64,000 nt of DNA. Origin: Niastella soli. Lineage in GTDB: Bacteria > Bacteroidota > Bacteroidia > Chitinophagales > Chitinophagaceae. The notes below the pieces were generated by a model that searched no databases, had not been told where the DNA came from, and was given only the letters and a program-made list of their open reading frames with translations. Position numbers and translations under genes: made by a program. Of the stretch, positions 26,376 to 35,217 are shown one piece after another. Where the stretch lies: contig NZ_JAGHKO010000005.1 in NCBI RefSeq assembly GCF_017742245.1, forward strand, positions 496,001-560,000, written 5' to 3'. Positions within the stretch are counted from its first letter, which is position 1, and each line of letters opens with the position of its first letter.

Positions 26376-27080
26376 ATGACCAGTATTCAACAGGATTTTC
26401 GTGCCTATGCGGTATACCATCATCGTATTGGCAGCCAGCATGTGGATGGCTTTATTGCCCGGGTAGAAAACCGCTTTATGCCCATGGCCATGACGCCTTA
26501 TATTACAGAAGAACGGCAATTGAACGTGGCGCAGATGGATGTGTTCTCGCGCCTGATGATGGACCGCATTATTTTTTTAGGCGATGCCGTTGACGATAAA
26601 ATTGCCAATATCATTCAGGCGCAACTGTTATTCCTGCAATCAGCCGATGCCAAACGCGACATCCAGTTATACATTAATTCCCCCGGCGGGTCCGTGTATG
26701 CAGGCCTGGGCATTTATGATACCATGCAATACATTACGCCCGAAGTGGCCACCATTTGCACGGGCACGGCCTTATCTATGAGCGCTGTATTGTTATGCGC
26801 CGGCGCCGCCGGTAAACGCGCCGCCCTGAGCCATGCCCGCGTAATGATCCATCAACCTTCGGGTGGCATTCAGGGCGTTGCCGCCGATATAGAGATCACT
26901 ATGCAGGAGATCAAAAAATTGCAACACGAATTGTATTCGATTATTGCCAAACACAGCGGGCAGGATTATCAAAAAGTGCACGAAGCATCTGACCGCGATC
27001 ACTGGATGAAGGCGCACGAAGCCAAAACATTTGGCATGATCGATGAAGTGTTAGGCGAGGGGGCTCAAAGCAAAAGCTGA
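26376..27080 (+). CDS. clpP: ATP-dependent Clp protease proteolytic subunit (ClpP)
   Basis: 234 aa. The catalytic triad is intact: Ser134 in TALSMSAVL, His159 in VMIHQPSGG and Asp208 in DRDHWM. The handle region DRIIFLGDAVDDKIANIIQAQLLFL and NSPGGSVYAG are typical. It is longer than the usual 195-205 aa because of about 35 extra N-terminal residues before MPMAMTPYI; translation from Met35 or Met37 would give normal length, so the start is uncertain. No clpX is adjacent; instead a sigma/putative anti-sigma pair lies upstream, so this may be an accessory ClpP. Confidence 0.92.
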   Translation: MTSIQQDFRAYAVYHHRIGSQHVDGFIARVENRFMPMAMTPYITEERQLNVAQMDVFSRLMMDRIIFLGDAVDDKIANIIQAQLLFLQSADAKRDIQLYINSPGGSVYAGLGIYDTMQYITPEVATICTGTALSMSAVLLCAGAAGKRAALSHARVMIHQPSGGIQGVAADIEITMQEIKKLQHELYSIIAKHSGQDYQKVHEASDRDHWMKAHEAKTFGMIDEVLGEGAQSKS

Positions 27081-27133
27081 TATTCAAATTTCTTTGCCTC
27101 TTCACCGACATCTTTTAAATGTCTTTTATTTTT

Positions 27134-27162
27134 GACCGGTAGTCGTTACCGGTCATTTTTTT
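27134..27162 (+). terminator. Rho-independent terminator after clpP
   Basis: GACCGGTA (27134-27141) and TACCGGTC (27147-27154) form a perfect 8-bp stem, followed by A and a run of T (27156-27163). Confidence 0.9.
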
Positions 27163-27164
27163 TC

Positions 27165-27711
27165 CTGTTTTTTCCTGTCAGAATTTTTTAACACACTTAT
27201 CGGTGAAATATGCGCGTCTATTGCTAAAACTACGCGTTCATTAAATGGGGCTTGTTTTCTTGTTTGTCAGGCAACTCTTTGTTAGATTCGTTTAGTCATC
27301 TTTAACCATTACCATTAGCTAACTTGCCTTCACATGAAAAAAAACAATTTGTAGCACCTGCTATTAGCAGGGCTTCACATTTATCCTCTCCCTCTCATTT
27401 CAATAGTCAATAAAAATACAGTGTGTTCCCGAATAAATACTTACCGGGGAAAATAAGTTAATGCATAATGGTGTGCCACACAGGCTACAACTGTTCAGCA
27501 ATAGCTTGCTAACGGTGCGTAAAGGCATGTGCATGCCTGTAGGTAATATCCAATAAAAGCGTTTTATCCAGCGGAAAATATCATACTGGGATTGTTGTTA
27601 GCGTAAAAACATCCAATAATATAAGGATCATTGGTGTAGTTCAGTCCCAGACGAGTGGTCATAGGCCAGGCTCTATAAAATTTCAAGAATTAAAGCCAGA
27701 CGGAACAATTT
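27165..27711. other. Non-coding, apparently decayed stretch
   Basis: No intact gene. Short protein-like pieces appear on the minus strand around 27550-27650 (RLGLNYTNDPYIIGCFYANN in one frame), but stops interrupt them. I see no repeat or RNA signal. Confidence 0.4.
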
Positions 27712-27939
27712 TCAGCAAAAAAGACGCGCGAGATATTGGGTCAACAATTGATTGAAGTTATCTCCTTTGTTACCATTTGAATCAAACCAGTTGCAACCTG
27801 TACCCAGCTGGCAATCGGAGAAGATGATAATGCGGTCTACTATTGTTTTAGTAGCGATCATACGGATGTTATCGCAGGCCGTCAGCAATGCTTGGTAAAT
27901 ATGCCTGTGGAGACCTGCCATTTTATACAGGCAAATCAC
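27712..27939 (-). pseudogene. Fragment of a TROVE/Ro60-like protein (vWA part)
   Basis: A 75-codon frame. IVDRIIIFSDCQLGTGCNWF followed by NFNQLLTQYL resembles the von Willebrand A half of Ro/TROVE RNA-binding proteins, where a 'DxxxxxSDxQ' strand precedes a 'YxxxxF' stretch. The RNA-binding HEAT-like ring (about 350 residues) is absent, and a stop ends the frame right after LARLFC. It overlaps the start of the broken racemase on the other strand. Assignment is by motif memory only. Confidence 0.4.
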
Positions 27940-28322
27940 AAAAGCGTCCGGCGTATCGGGGTCATGACCACTAACGGTACCTATAAGACGGGATTATATA
28001 AGAATTTATTGTTGGATTTGGGCTATGATGTCGTGATCCCGGATCTTATTTTTCAAAACGAGGTTATCCACAGAATGATCTATGATCCGGTATTCGGAAT
28101 CAAATTAAGACCCGATTCTATTTCATTAGAGTAAAAATGTTATTGGAAAAAGCGTTAGATTTATTTATCGGCTGTACCGATTTATCGCTTATACTTCCCG
28201 GAATGATGGTTAACGATATGCTCATCATCGACTCCACTGATGTGCTGGCGGCATTGATCAGGGAGGCGACTAAACGGGAACAACTTCCGCATGCCCAATC
28301 GTTGAAGAACATTAAGTCATAA
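27892..28322 (+). pseudogene. Broken aspartate/glutamate racemase gene
   Basis: Two frames together cover the C-terminal two-thirds of the family. Frame 1 (27892-28134) reads RRIGVMTTNGTYKTGLYKNL and DLGYDVVIPD, as in aspartate racemases. Frame 2 (28137-28322) reads MLLEKALDLFIGCTDLSLIL, with the second catalytic Cys in GCT. The first domain is missing, the frames differ, and the residues before GCT are shortened. Clearly non-functional. Confidence 0.75.
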
Positions 28323-28324
28323 AT

Positions 28325-30727
28325 ATGTTTAAAAACTATCTGATCATTGCATTCCGGAATCTTAGAAAGAATAAAGTGTCCGCTATCATCAATATCGGTG
28401 GTCTTGCTATGGGGATGGCCGTAGCCATGCTGATCGGCTTATGGATATATGATGAATTGTCCTTTAATAAATACCATGAGCATCACTCTCAGATCGCACA
28501 GGTCATGCGGCACCAGGATCAGCAGGGGGATAAAATAACAAGCTTTTATCATCCGATGCCGCTTAGCGAAGCACTTCAAACCACCTACAAGGATGTTTTT
28601 AGATATGTTGTCATTTCCAAACAAACGGAAGAGCACATCATTTCATCCGGGGAGAATAAATTTGTACAGGCGGGGAATTATATGGGACCCGATGCGCCGG
28701 AGATGCTCAGCCTCAGAATGCTATACGGCAGTCATGGTGGACTGAAAGACCCTAATTCCATCCTGCTATCCCAATCTTTAGCAAAAAAACTATTTGGTAA
28801 CAGCGATCCAACGGGCAGGATCGTGAAGATCGATGACCGGCTTACTGTAAAAGTTACGGGCGTTTATGAAGATTTGCCGGCCAATTCAGAATTCAGGTAT
28901 GTAACCTATATCGCTCCTTTTGAACTGTGGGTGTCGGGTTTAAGAAACAAGGGAATGGATGCACGAAGCGATTGGAGGAATTACTTTGTATTGATCTATG
29001 CCGAGCTGGCCCCTGGCGCCGATGTTAACCGGGTGTCAAAGATGATCAAAAATACCTATCTGTCTCATGTTGATCAGAAGACTGCAGATACAAAGCCGGA
29101 ACTGTTTCTTCATCCGATGGATAAGTGGCATCTGCACTCAAAATTTGAGAATGGCATTGCGTCTACCAGTGATCAGATGATGTTTCTCTGGTTCTTTAGT
29201 TTTATCGGAGTTTTTGTACTGCTGCTGGCTTGTATCAATTTTATGAACCTGAGTACGGCCCGTTCCGAAAAACGCGCCCGGGAGGTAGGTGTTCGCAAAG
29301 CAATTGGTTCTTTGCGCGGTCAGCTGCTCGCACAGTTCTTTTGCGAATCATTGCTGGTGGCCGCTTTTTCTTTTGTATTAGCCATTGTACTCGTCCTGCT
29401 GGCGCTGCCCTGGTTCAATAAGGTGGCGGGTAAGGATATCTCCATATTATGGGCAAACCCCGTGTTCTGGTTATTAGGTCTTGTTTTTACCATCACTACC
29501 GGTCTGATTGCCGGCAGCTATCCTGCATTTTACCTGTCTTCCTTTAATCCTATTCTTGTACTAAAGGGCAGTTTTCAGGCTGGTCGTTTCGCATCGGTTC
29601 CACGAAAAATACTGGTGGTACTTCAATTCACGGTGTCCATTATGCTAACTGCCAGCACGATCATCGTGTACAGGCAGATCCAGTTTACCAAGGACAGGCC
29701 GGTGGGTTATACCCGCGATGGGCTTTTAATGTTCCACCTGATGGCGCCAGGTGCTTCGGGGAAGTATAAACTGCTAAGTAATGAATTAATGAATACCGGC
29801 GTGGTGTCTGGAACGGCAGGAGCGGGAGGCGCCGTCACCGAAGTATGGTCTATGAACAGGAACTTTGACTGGAAAGGGAAGGACCCTAGCACCGATCCCA
29901 GCTTTGTTACCCTATCCGTTACACAGGATTATGGCAGTACGATCGGCTGGCAATTAATTTCCGGTACAGGTTTTTCAAAAGAATATGCCAGCGACTCATC
30001 CGGTTTTGTGATCAATGAAGCGGCAGCAAAACTGATGGGGCTGAAAGACCCGGTAGGAGAATTTGTGAGATGGGAGCCTGGCTGGCGCAAAGTCGGAAAC
30101 TTTAAAATATTAGGCGTCATAAAGGATATGGTGATGGAATCTCCTTTTGAACCGGCGCAGCCGACGATCTTCACCCTTGATTCGGTTACGAGATGGATGT
30201 TCGTCAGGATCAATCCTGCAGTGAGTACCAGCAAAGCGCTGGAAAGGATTGAGCCCGTTTTTACTTCTTTATTTCCGGCAGCACCCTTTGATTACAAATT
30301 TGCCGATCTGGAATATGCAAAAAAATTCGCATCGGAAGAGCGTGTAGGCAAACTGGCCACCTTGTTTTCCATACTGGCCATTTTTATATCCTGTTTGGGT
30401 TTGTTTGGACTTGCCTCTTTTGTGGCGGAACAAAGGACGAAAGAGATTGGCGTAAGAAAGGTATTGGGCGCTTCCGTGTTTGGTGTATGGCGTCTGATCT
30501 CAAAAGAGTTTTTCATGCTTGTCCTCATCGCTTTTTTGATTGCTACGCCAACGGCATATTTTCTGATGCACAACTGGCTGCAATCCTACCAATACCGGTC
30601 GGGCATTCCCGCGTGGGTGTTTTTCATTGTAGGGCTGGGTGCATTGTTGATTGCATTGCTCACCATAAGTTACCAAACGATCAAAGCTGCATTATTGAGT
30701 CCTGCAAAGAGCCTGAAGGCTGAATAG
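28325..30727 (+). CDS. ABC transporter permease, MacB/FtsX type
   Basis: 800 aa with the duplicated layout common in Bacteroidota. An N-terminal TM helix (AIINIGGLAMGMAVAMLIGL) precedes a MacB periplasmic domain, then three TM helices with the FtsX motif RSEKRAREVGVRKAIGS near 315-330. A second periplasmic domain and a second FtsX unit (EQRTKEIGVRKVLGA near 705-720) follow. Such permeases work with a separate ATPase in export of peptides or lipoproteins, or in envelope-stress sensing. No ATPase gene is adjacent and the flanks are relics, so it may be an orphan. Confidence 0.93.
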   Translation: MFKNYLIIAFRNLRKNKVSAIINIGGLAMGMAVAMLIGLWIYDELSFNKYHEHHSQIAQVMRHQDQQGDKITSFYHPMPLSEALQTTYKDVFRYVVISKQTEEHIISSGENKFVQAGNYMGPDAPEMLSLRMLYGSHGGLKDPNSILLSQSLAKKLFGNSDPTGRIVKIDDRLTVKVTGVYEDLPANSEFRYVTYIAPFELWVSGLRNKGMDARSDWRNYFVLIYAELAPGADVNRVSKMIKNTYLSHVDQKTADTKPELFLHPMDKWHLHSKFENGIASTSDQMMFLWFFSFIGVFVLLLACINFMNLSTARSEKRAREVGVRKAIGSLRGQLLAQFFCESLLVAAFSFVLAIVLVLLALPWFNKVAGKDISILWANPVFWLLGLVFTITTGLIAGSYPAFYLSSFNPILVLKGSFQAGRFASVPRKILVVLQFTVSIMLTASTIIVYRQIQFTKDRPVGYTRDGLLMFHLMAPGASGKYKLLSNELMNTGVVSGTAGAGGAVTEVWSMNRNFDWKGKDPSTDPSFVTLSVTQDYGSTIGWQLISGTGFSKEYASDSSGFVINEAAAKLMGLKDPVGEFVRWEPGWRKVGNFKILGVIKDMVMESPFEPAQPTIFTLDSVTRWMFVRINPAVSTSKALERIEPVFTSLFPAAPFDYKFADLEYAKKFASEERVGKLATLFSILAIFISCLGLFGLASFVAEQRTKEIGVRKVLGASVFGVWRLISKEFFMLVLIAFLIATPTAYFLMHNWLQSYQYRSGIPAWVFFIVGLGALLIALLTISYQTIKAALLSPAKSLKAE

Positions 30728-31152
30728 AAGATCTTATCACATATGAAAATATTTCCGGTCAACCGGGTCGTAACGCTCCTTATTATCTGCCTTGGCTTTG
30801 CCCTGTGAACTGGTAGATGATCTCCATCTTCAGCGGGACGCCGCACGAACTCATATTCATCGGGCCTGGGAAGCAGTGCAGGAAATACTGCCCGCCTGAG
30901 CTACGAGAGTATATATGTGATCGACTATAAGGACATGTCTTTCGAGTACGTTTCAGAAAATCCGCTTTTCCTATGCGGGTATAGTGCGGTCGAGGTCTTG
31001 CAACTGGGCTATGAATTTTACTTCCGGCAGGTCTCTCACAATATTTGAAATAACAAAATTTGCTGAACAACAAGGTCCTGACCCACCTTGTGCAGTTGCT
31101 TTTACGTCGGCGGAACTCTGGTTGTGCCTGCCGGGTTCTCACAAATTAATAA
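30728..31152. other. Decayed stretch after the permease gene
   Basis: At 30743-30808 a signal-peptide-like 21-codon start (MKIFPVNRVVTLLIICLGFA) runs into a stop. 30902-31048 encodes a PAS-like fragment (listed separately). The rest shows no gene. Confidence 0.4.
30902..31048 (+). pseudogene. PAS-domain fragment of a LuxR-type regulator
   Basis: The frame reads YESIYVIDYKDMSFEYVSEN, then LCGYSAVEVLQLGYEFYFRQV. This is the pattern of the PAS-like input domain of Bacteroidota LuxR-type regulators ('VIDY...FxYVSxN...GYSxEEV...GxxFxF'). There is no start, and neither the rest of the domain nor a DNA-binding part is present. Confidence 0.5.
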
Positions 31153-31190
31153 TAAAGGTGTGGATACACTACAAGTGTACCACACCTTTA
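31153..31190. terminator. Strong bidirectional hairpin
   Basis: TAAAGGTGTGG (31153-31163) pairs with CCACACCTTTA (31180-31190). After one bulged base, TACACT pairs with AGTGTA, giving a 17-bp stem. It lies 20 nt after the stop of the minus-strand gene at 31210, with T-rich flanks in both directions. Confidence 0.8.
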
Positions 31191-31209
31191 TACCATTTAA
31201 AAAAATAGA

Positions 31210-31458
31210 TCAGTTTAGTAAGTCATCTATTGGAATGGCCTCCAGGTAATGGCTTATGGCATTCGCATCCGGCAATACCCGGTATTCTTCAATGCTCTTG
31301 TCGGTTTTGTTGCAATAAGCTTCAATGTAATAATAGTCGAGCTGAAACAGGAAAACAATAGTGTCCGGGTAGGATCTCTGAGCTAATGCCACTGCATTGT
31401 TCATGACAGCGTATTTTTTTTCCTCCTCATTTAACAGAATAAATTCAGAAAGCTTCAT
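31210..31458 (-). CDS. Small conserved Chitinophagaceae-type protein, function unknown
   Basis: 82 aa, soluble: MKLSEFILLNEEEKKYAVMN, then TIVFLFQLDYYYIEAYCN, then EEYRVLPD and a C-terminal acidic helix. The start and FLFQLD-YYxEAYCN pattern recalls small proteins that occur in many copies in Chitinophagaceae; no function is known to me. It stands alone between relics and ends at a strong terminator. Confidence 0.7.
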   Translation of the reverse strand: MKLSEFILLNEEEKKYAVMNNAVALAQRSYPDTIVFLFQLDYYYIEAYCNKTDKSIEEYRVLPDANAISHYLEAIPIDDLLN

Positions 31459-32004
31459 GACGTTAATTTTAAAAGTTAACTAATAAAGGCTTGCTAAAAC
31501 TTTAAACGAAACTGAAGAACAGGAACAAAAACGTAATACGATAAATTACTACTACTGATAAAAGAGAACAAAAACTGCGATACAATACATAATCACTAAA
31601 AATCACCATGCGTCAGAAAAAAGGAGGCTAATTTTGACGCTAAAAAACAGAGACTTTGCGAATATAGGAGTTCTAAGGCAAAAAAAGATGGATTTTATGA
31701 AAACACCTGTTACTGCTTTATAAACGAACCTCCAGGCCAATTATTGTTTTCTATCCGATAGTAATACGGCAGTCGGGATGCGCTATGCTACTGAGCTACC
31801 AAAACTAAAGCCTCTCGCCACTGATTGTTACCCTCTTCTGAAGAACGAAAGATGTGGTCCATTTGTAATACCTCATTAAAATGTGTGAATGATGTAATTC
31901 AATTGTTTAATCACGTAACAGTTACGAGCAAAAATTGGCTGATCTTTATGTCGGCAAGTCTTTATTTGAAAGAATGCTATTTTTAATGAGATAAAAATAA
32001 TTTT
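31459..32004. other. Intergenic, with a possible tRNA relic
   Basis: About 545 nt. On the minus strand, 31797-31730 reads GGTAGCTCAGTAGCATAGCG followed by CATCCCGACTG and, later, CTGGAGGTTCG, which resembles the D arm and T arm of a tRNA. The acceptor and anticodon stems do not pair. Otherwise nothing is recognised. Confidence 0.35.
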
Positions 32005-32160
32005 ATGAGAAGCTTATTATACATCGTAGCCGTCATACTGGTTGTTGGATGGTTAATTGGTTTTATTGGATATCATGCCAGTGGGGCCATTCATCTGCTG
32101 CTTGTTCTTGCAATTATTGCTATTGTGATAAATGTTATGCAGGGTAAAAAAACCGTATAG
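32005..32160 (+). CDS. Small membrane protein, lmo0937/DUF5670 family
   Basis: 51 aa, two membrane helices: MRSLLYIVAVILVVGWLIGF, then GYHASGAIHLLLVLAIIAIV, with a basic tail (GKKTV). This matches the lmo0937 (DUF5670) pattern 'GWxxGFxGYxxxGxIHxLLVxAxIAI'. Members are often stress-induced in Bacteroidota; the function is unknown. The frame ends exactly at TAG 32158-32160. Confidence 0.85.
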   Translation: MRSLLYIVAVILVVGWLIGFIGYHASGAIHLLLVLAIIAIVINVMQGKKTV

Positions 32161-32395
32161 AATCATTTCAGCTCCAGGATTTTGGCTGAATTTTTGTGCG
32201 AGTATCCTTCCCGAAAGCTTCTATTGCACAAAACCATGACGAAATGCCATTCTGAATTAGTTCATCCAGGCCAGGATCAGTCAAATACCCCATATTTCTT
32301 TTTGTAAATACTAACGATTATATCTGATTTATCAATAGAAGGAAAAATGTTCTCATAGATCTTAAGGTTTTAGGGACAGTTTAACCTGTGTTGCT

Positions 32396-33847
32396 ATGCA
32401 TATACTGATTACCGGAGCGAATGGTTATATAGGGCAACGTCTGGCCCCCGTGCTGGTGGAACAAGGGCATCGTATTACCTGCTGCGTGCGGAGCAGGCGA
32501 CGTTTTGCCACTGTTCATTTGCCGGCCGACGTCCAGATTATTGAGGCTGACTTTTCGTCGAGCAGCACACAGCTTCAATTCCCCGAAGACATTGATGTGG
32601 CATTTTTCCTGATCCATTCTATGCGGGAAGGGCCTTCTTTTGAAGATGCGGAGCAACAGGCTGCCACGGTTTTTCTCCGGCTTGCAGAAAGCACCCGTTG
32701 TCAACAAATCATATATCTGAGCGGCATTGTAAATGCTCCGCATCTTTCCAGGCATTTGTCATCCAGGTTGGCGGTAGAAAAAGTACTTCGCGCAGGCAGG
32801 ATACCCGTAACAGTTTTACGTGCCGGGATCGTTGTAGGATCCGGCAGTTCTTCTTTCGAGATCATGCGCGATCTAGTGGAGAAGCTACCAGTGATGTTAG
32901 CGCCAAAATGGGTGAACACGAAATGCCAGCCGATAGGTATACGCAATGTGATCGCTTTTCTGACCGGCATACTGCTACTGAAGGAAACATTTAATAAAGA
33001 TTACGATATTGGTGGCCCTTCCGTTCTTACCTATAAACAAATGCTGCTGCAGTTTGCGGCGGTCCGCGGCTTGAAACGGCATATTATTACAGTACCAGTG
33101 ATGACACCGCGCTTGTCGAGCTACTGGCTTTATTTTGTAACCTCCACCTCTTACCAGTTGGCAGTGAACCTTGTTGATAGTATGAAAGTAGATGTAATAT
33201 GCCGACCCAATAACCTTGCGCAGCATTTGGGTATCACTTTGCTTTCCTACAAGGAAGCCGTGGCGCTTGCTTTTCAGAAGATTGAACAGCAGGAAGTGAT
33301 CAGTAGTTGGAAGGATGCTTTCAGCGCTTCAAATACCAATCTGCAAATCATTAGCAATATCGAGGTGCCGCTATTCGGATGCTTTAAAGATGTAAAGCGC
33401 CGCAGCATTAAGGGCGATGATCAGCCGGTGCTTCAAAAAATATGGAGTATTGGAGGCAATACCGGCTGGTATTATGGCAATGCTCTTTGGAAGATACGTG
33501 GTCTCCTTGATAAAGCATTTGGCGGAGTGGGCCTCCGGAGAGGTCGTACCAGCCAGGTTAACATTTCAAGTGGAGATGCACTTGATTTCTGGCGTGTACT
33601 TATAGCCGATAAAACAAACAAACGCCTGTTGCTTTTTGCCGAAATGAAATTGCCTGGTGAAGCCTGGCTGGAATTCCAGATTGTTCAGGAAGACAATCAA
33701 TATTTCCTGACGCAGACTGCCACTTTCCGGCCCAAAGGTGTCTGGGGCAGGTTGTACTGGTTCACCATGCTCCCTTTCCATTACTTTATCTTCAACGGCA
33801 TGATCAATGCATTATTGAAGCCAGATGACCGAATACCACCCAGATAA
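32396..33847 (+). CDS. Extended SDR (NAD-binding) protein with DUF2867 domain
   Basis: 483 aa. The N-terminal Rossmann motif ITGANGYIGQRLAP (5-18) is of the atypical SDR-a5 type, with AFFLIHSM, IIYLSGIV and VLRAGIVVGSGSSSFEIMRD following. The C-terminal 170 residues are a DUF2867 domain (GGNTGWYYGNALWKIRGLLD; WRVLIADKTNKRLLLFAEMK; PGEAWLEFQI). The fusion is a common bacterial two-domain protein related to mitochondrial NDUFA9-like SDRs; the substrate is unknown. Confidence 0.88.
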   Translation: MHILITGANGYIGQRLAPVLVEQGHRITCCVRSRRRFATVHLPADVQIIEADFSSSSTQLQFPEDIDVAFFLIHSMREGPSFEDAEQQAATVFLRLAESTRCQQIIYLSGIVNAPHLSRHLSSRLAVEKVLRAGRIPVTVLRAGIVVGSGSSSFEIMRDLVEKLPVMLAPKWVNTKCQPIGIRNVIAFLTGILLLKETFNKDYDIGGPSVLTYKQMLLQFAAVRGLKRHIITVPVMTPRLSSYWLYFVTSTSYQLAVNLVDSMKVDVICRPNNLAQHLGITLLSYKEAVALAFQKIEQQEVISSWKDAFSASNTNLQIISNIEVPLFGCFKDVKRRSIKGDDQPVLQKIWSIGGNTGWYYGNALWKIRGLLDKAFGGVGLRRGRTSQVNISSGDALDFWRVLIADKTNKRLLLFAEMKLPGEAWLEFQIVQEDNQYFLTQTATFRPKGVWGRLYWFTMLPFHYFIFNGMINALLKPDDRIPPR

Positions 33848-33882
33848 AGATTTGATGAAAAGCATAAAAGTTTTCAATGTGG

Positions 33883-34269
33883 CTAATCATCTTTCGGTTT
33901 TCCATTTGTATTTTTTAAAATTCCACGTAAACGGTCGAAAAATTTATTCTTTTGTTCCTTCAAAAAATTAGATGAATAATTTTTAAGCAAATATGGCAAT
34001 ATCAATTTAGAAAGCCAACCAGCTCTTGCCAAAATGATTTTCTTAAAAATAATATCAGCAATAAGATCAGAACTAAGAGACAGTATTAAACTGGTTTTGT
34101 CTCTTGCAGTAAATTTATTTAAATGACCTGCTATTTCATAAATCGGTTTAAGTTCAAGTTTTAGTTTTATGGTATCTGCCTTTACTACCTCTTTTTTATT
34201 TTGTAAAAGTACCTCCAGTTGATGCTTTTCTTCTAATAACTCTTTGTATTTTTTAAACTGCCTATTCAT
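33883..34269 (-). CDS. Hypothetical protein in YtxH/DUF1469 operon
   Basis: 128 aa, basic and helical. It starts with a coiled-coil-like segment (NRQFKKYKELLEEKHQLEVL), has a mildly hydrophobic middle (TSLILSLSSDLIADIIFKKI) and ends with a charged tail. I do not recognise a family. Its start overlaps the preceding DUF1469 gene by 8 nt, so the two are translationally coupled. Third gene of a probable three-gene envelope-stress operon. Confidence 0.65.
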   Translation of the reverse strand: MNRQFKKYKELLEEKHQLEVLLQNKKEVVKADTIKLKLELKPIYEIAGHLNKFTARDKTSLILSLSSDLIADIIFKKIILARAGWLSKLILPYLLKNYSSNFLKEQKNKFFDRLRGILKNTNGKPKDD

Positions 34270-34627
34270 AAACCTTTTTAGTAAGGAGGTTTCTCAGAAA
34301 TGGAAGAATTAAATTCTTTCTCATTATAATAATGAAAATCATTATCATAATATAAAAGCCAGCTACTAAAAAAAAGCCAACAATCCGATTATTAACCAGA
34401 TTCCCAAGCCACCAGCCAAGACCAAGTGATATGAATCCGAAACTGAAAAATCCAAAAATTATCAGGATAACGGCATTTACAGCTCCTGAAGCGATGTTGA
34501 TTCCTTTTTGAGCAACAGTTACCGAAATAAGGTGATAGTATGTGTTCAGATAATCTGTTACACTTTCCAACAGATCCTTTGTTTCTTCTTTAATTTCCTG
34601 AACTTTAGTTTTAGGGTCTTCTTCCAT
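34262..34627 (-). CDS. DUF1469 (phage-holin-like) membrane protein
   Basis: 121 aa. A soluble N-terminal helix (EEIKEETKDLLESVTDYLNT-like) precedes two membrane segments (AVILIIFGFFSFGFISLGLG and IVGFFLVAGFYIMIMIFIII) and a basic end. This is the DUF1469/Holin-X topology. Despite the name such chromosomal proteins are not phage holins. It is the middle gene of the YtxH operon. Confidence 0.8.
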   Translation of the reverse strand: MEEDPKTKVQEIKEETKDLLESVTDYLNTYYHLISVTVAQKGINIASGAVNAVILIIFGFFSFGFISLGLGWWLGNLVNNRIVGFFLVAGFYIMIMIFIIIMRKNLILPFLRNLLTKKVYE

Positions 34628-34659
34628 GTGTTATGTTTAAAGAAGTATATGCAATATAA

Positions 34660-34869
34660 TTAACGGTGGACAGCGTTCGAAAATGAATCAGCTGTTCTCC
34701 CTTCTTTTGCTTTTTTTGCCTTAACTATAAGATTTTTTAGTTTTTCCGCCAGGTCGGAAGTGGTTTCTGCAACTTTTTTTCTTGTTTCATTTCCCTTAGC
34801 TGGAGCAACCAGCAAACCGATGCAAATTCCAGCAGCACAAGCGCCGAGGATAATATAAATTGCCTTCAT
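34660..34869 (-). CDS. YtxH-domain protein
   Basis: 69 aa. One membrane helix (IYIILGACAAGICIGLLVAP) is followed by the YtxH signature APAKGNETRKKVAETTSDLA and a basic amphipathic tail. YtxH proteins are small general-stress envelope proteins. First gene of the operon, 32 nt before the DUF1469 gene. Confidence 0.88.
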   Translation of the reverse strand: MKAIYIILGACAAGICIGLLVAPAKGNETRKKVAETTSDLAEKLKNLIVKAKKAKEGRTADSFSNAVHR

Positions 34870-35217
34870 AATAAATTTGTTTAACTAAACTGTTGAAAGA
34901 ATTGTACCAATAAAAACTAAGGAGAAATATCTATAACAACCGATTTTGCAATTTTTTTAGGTGGAAATTGTTCTACAAGCTAGCAATGCCATTTTAGGTA
35001 GGGTTGAAAAATAGAGGTGCTTACAGACGATATATATATTGCTAATTATGGCCAATTCCAGGGATGAAAGTTGACCCATACCTCTTTTAGCAAGTATCCT
35101 TCTTCTTCTTCTTCTGATTCTTCTCCTGTTATGAATACTTTAAACCAATGGTGGAAACATCATTTAGTGCGCTCAACAATAGAAGCTTTACATTGGAGGA
35201 GCTTTAATAAATATTTT
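34870..35217. other. Intergenic, with GAA-repeat and a possible C-terminal relic
   Basis: On the minus strand a frame ending at 35046 reads HHWFKVFITGEESEEEEEGY and then VNFHPWNWP, with a trinucleotide repeat (CTT units at about 35098-35118) coding the glutamates. There is no start codon near it, so it may be the tail of a lost gene. The upstream region of the YtxH operon occupies the rest. Confidence 0.3.

Noticed and set aside
27841..27865. Another GTCTAC...GTAG-type dyad at about 27836-27858
   Set aside because: It lies inside the TROVE-like relic, the spacing is 10 rather than 7, and the right arm is incomplete.
34262..34627. Holin-like protein as a sign of a prophage
   Set aside because: DUF1469/YtxH pairs are ordinary chromosomal stress genes and no other phage gene is near.
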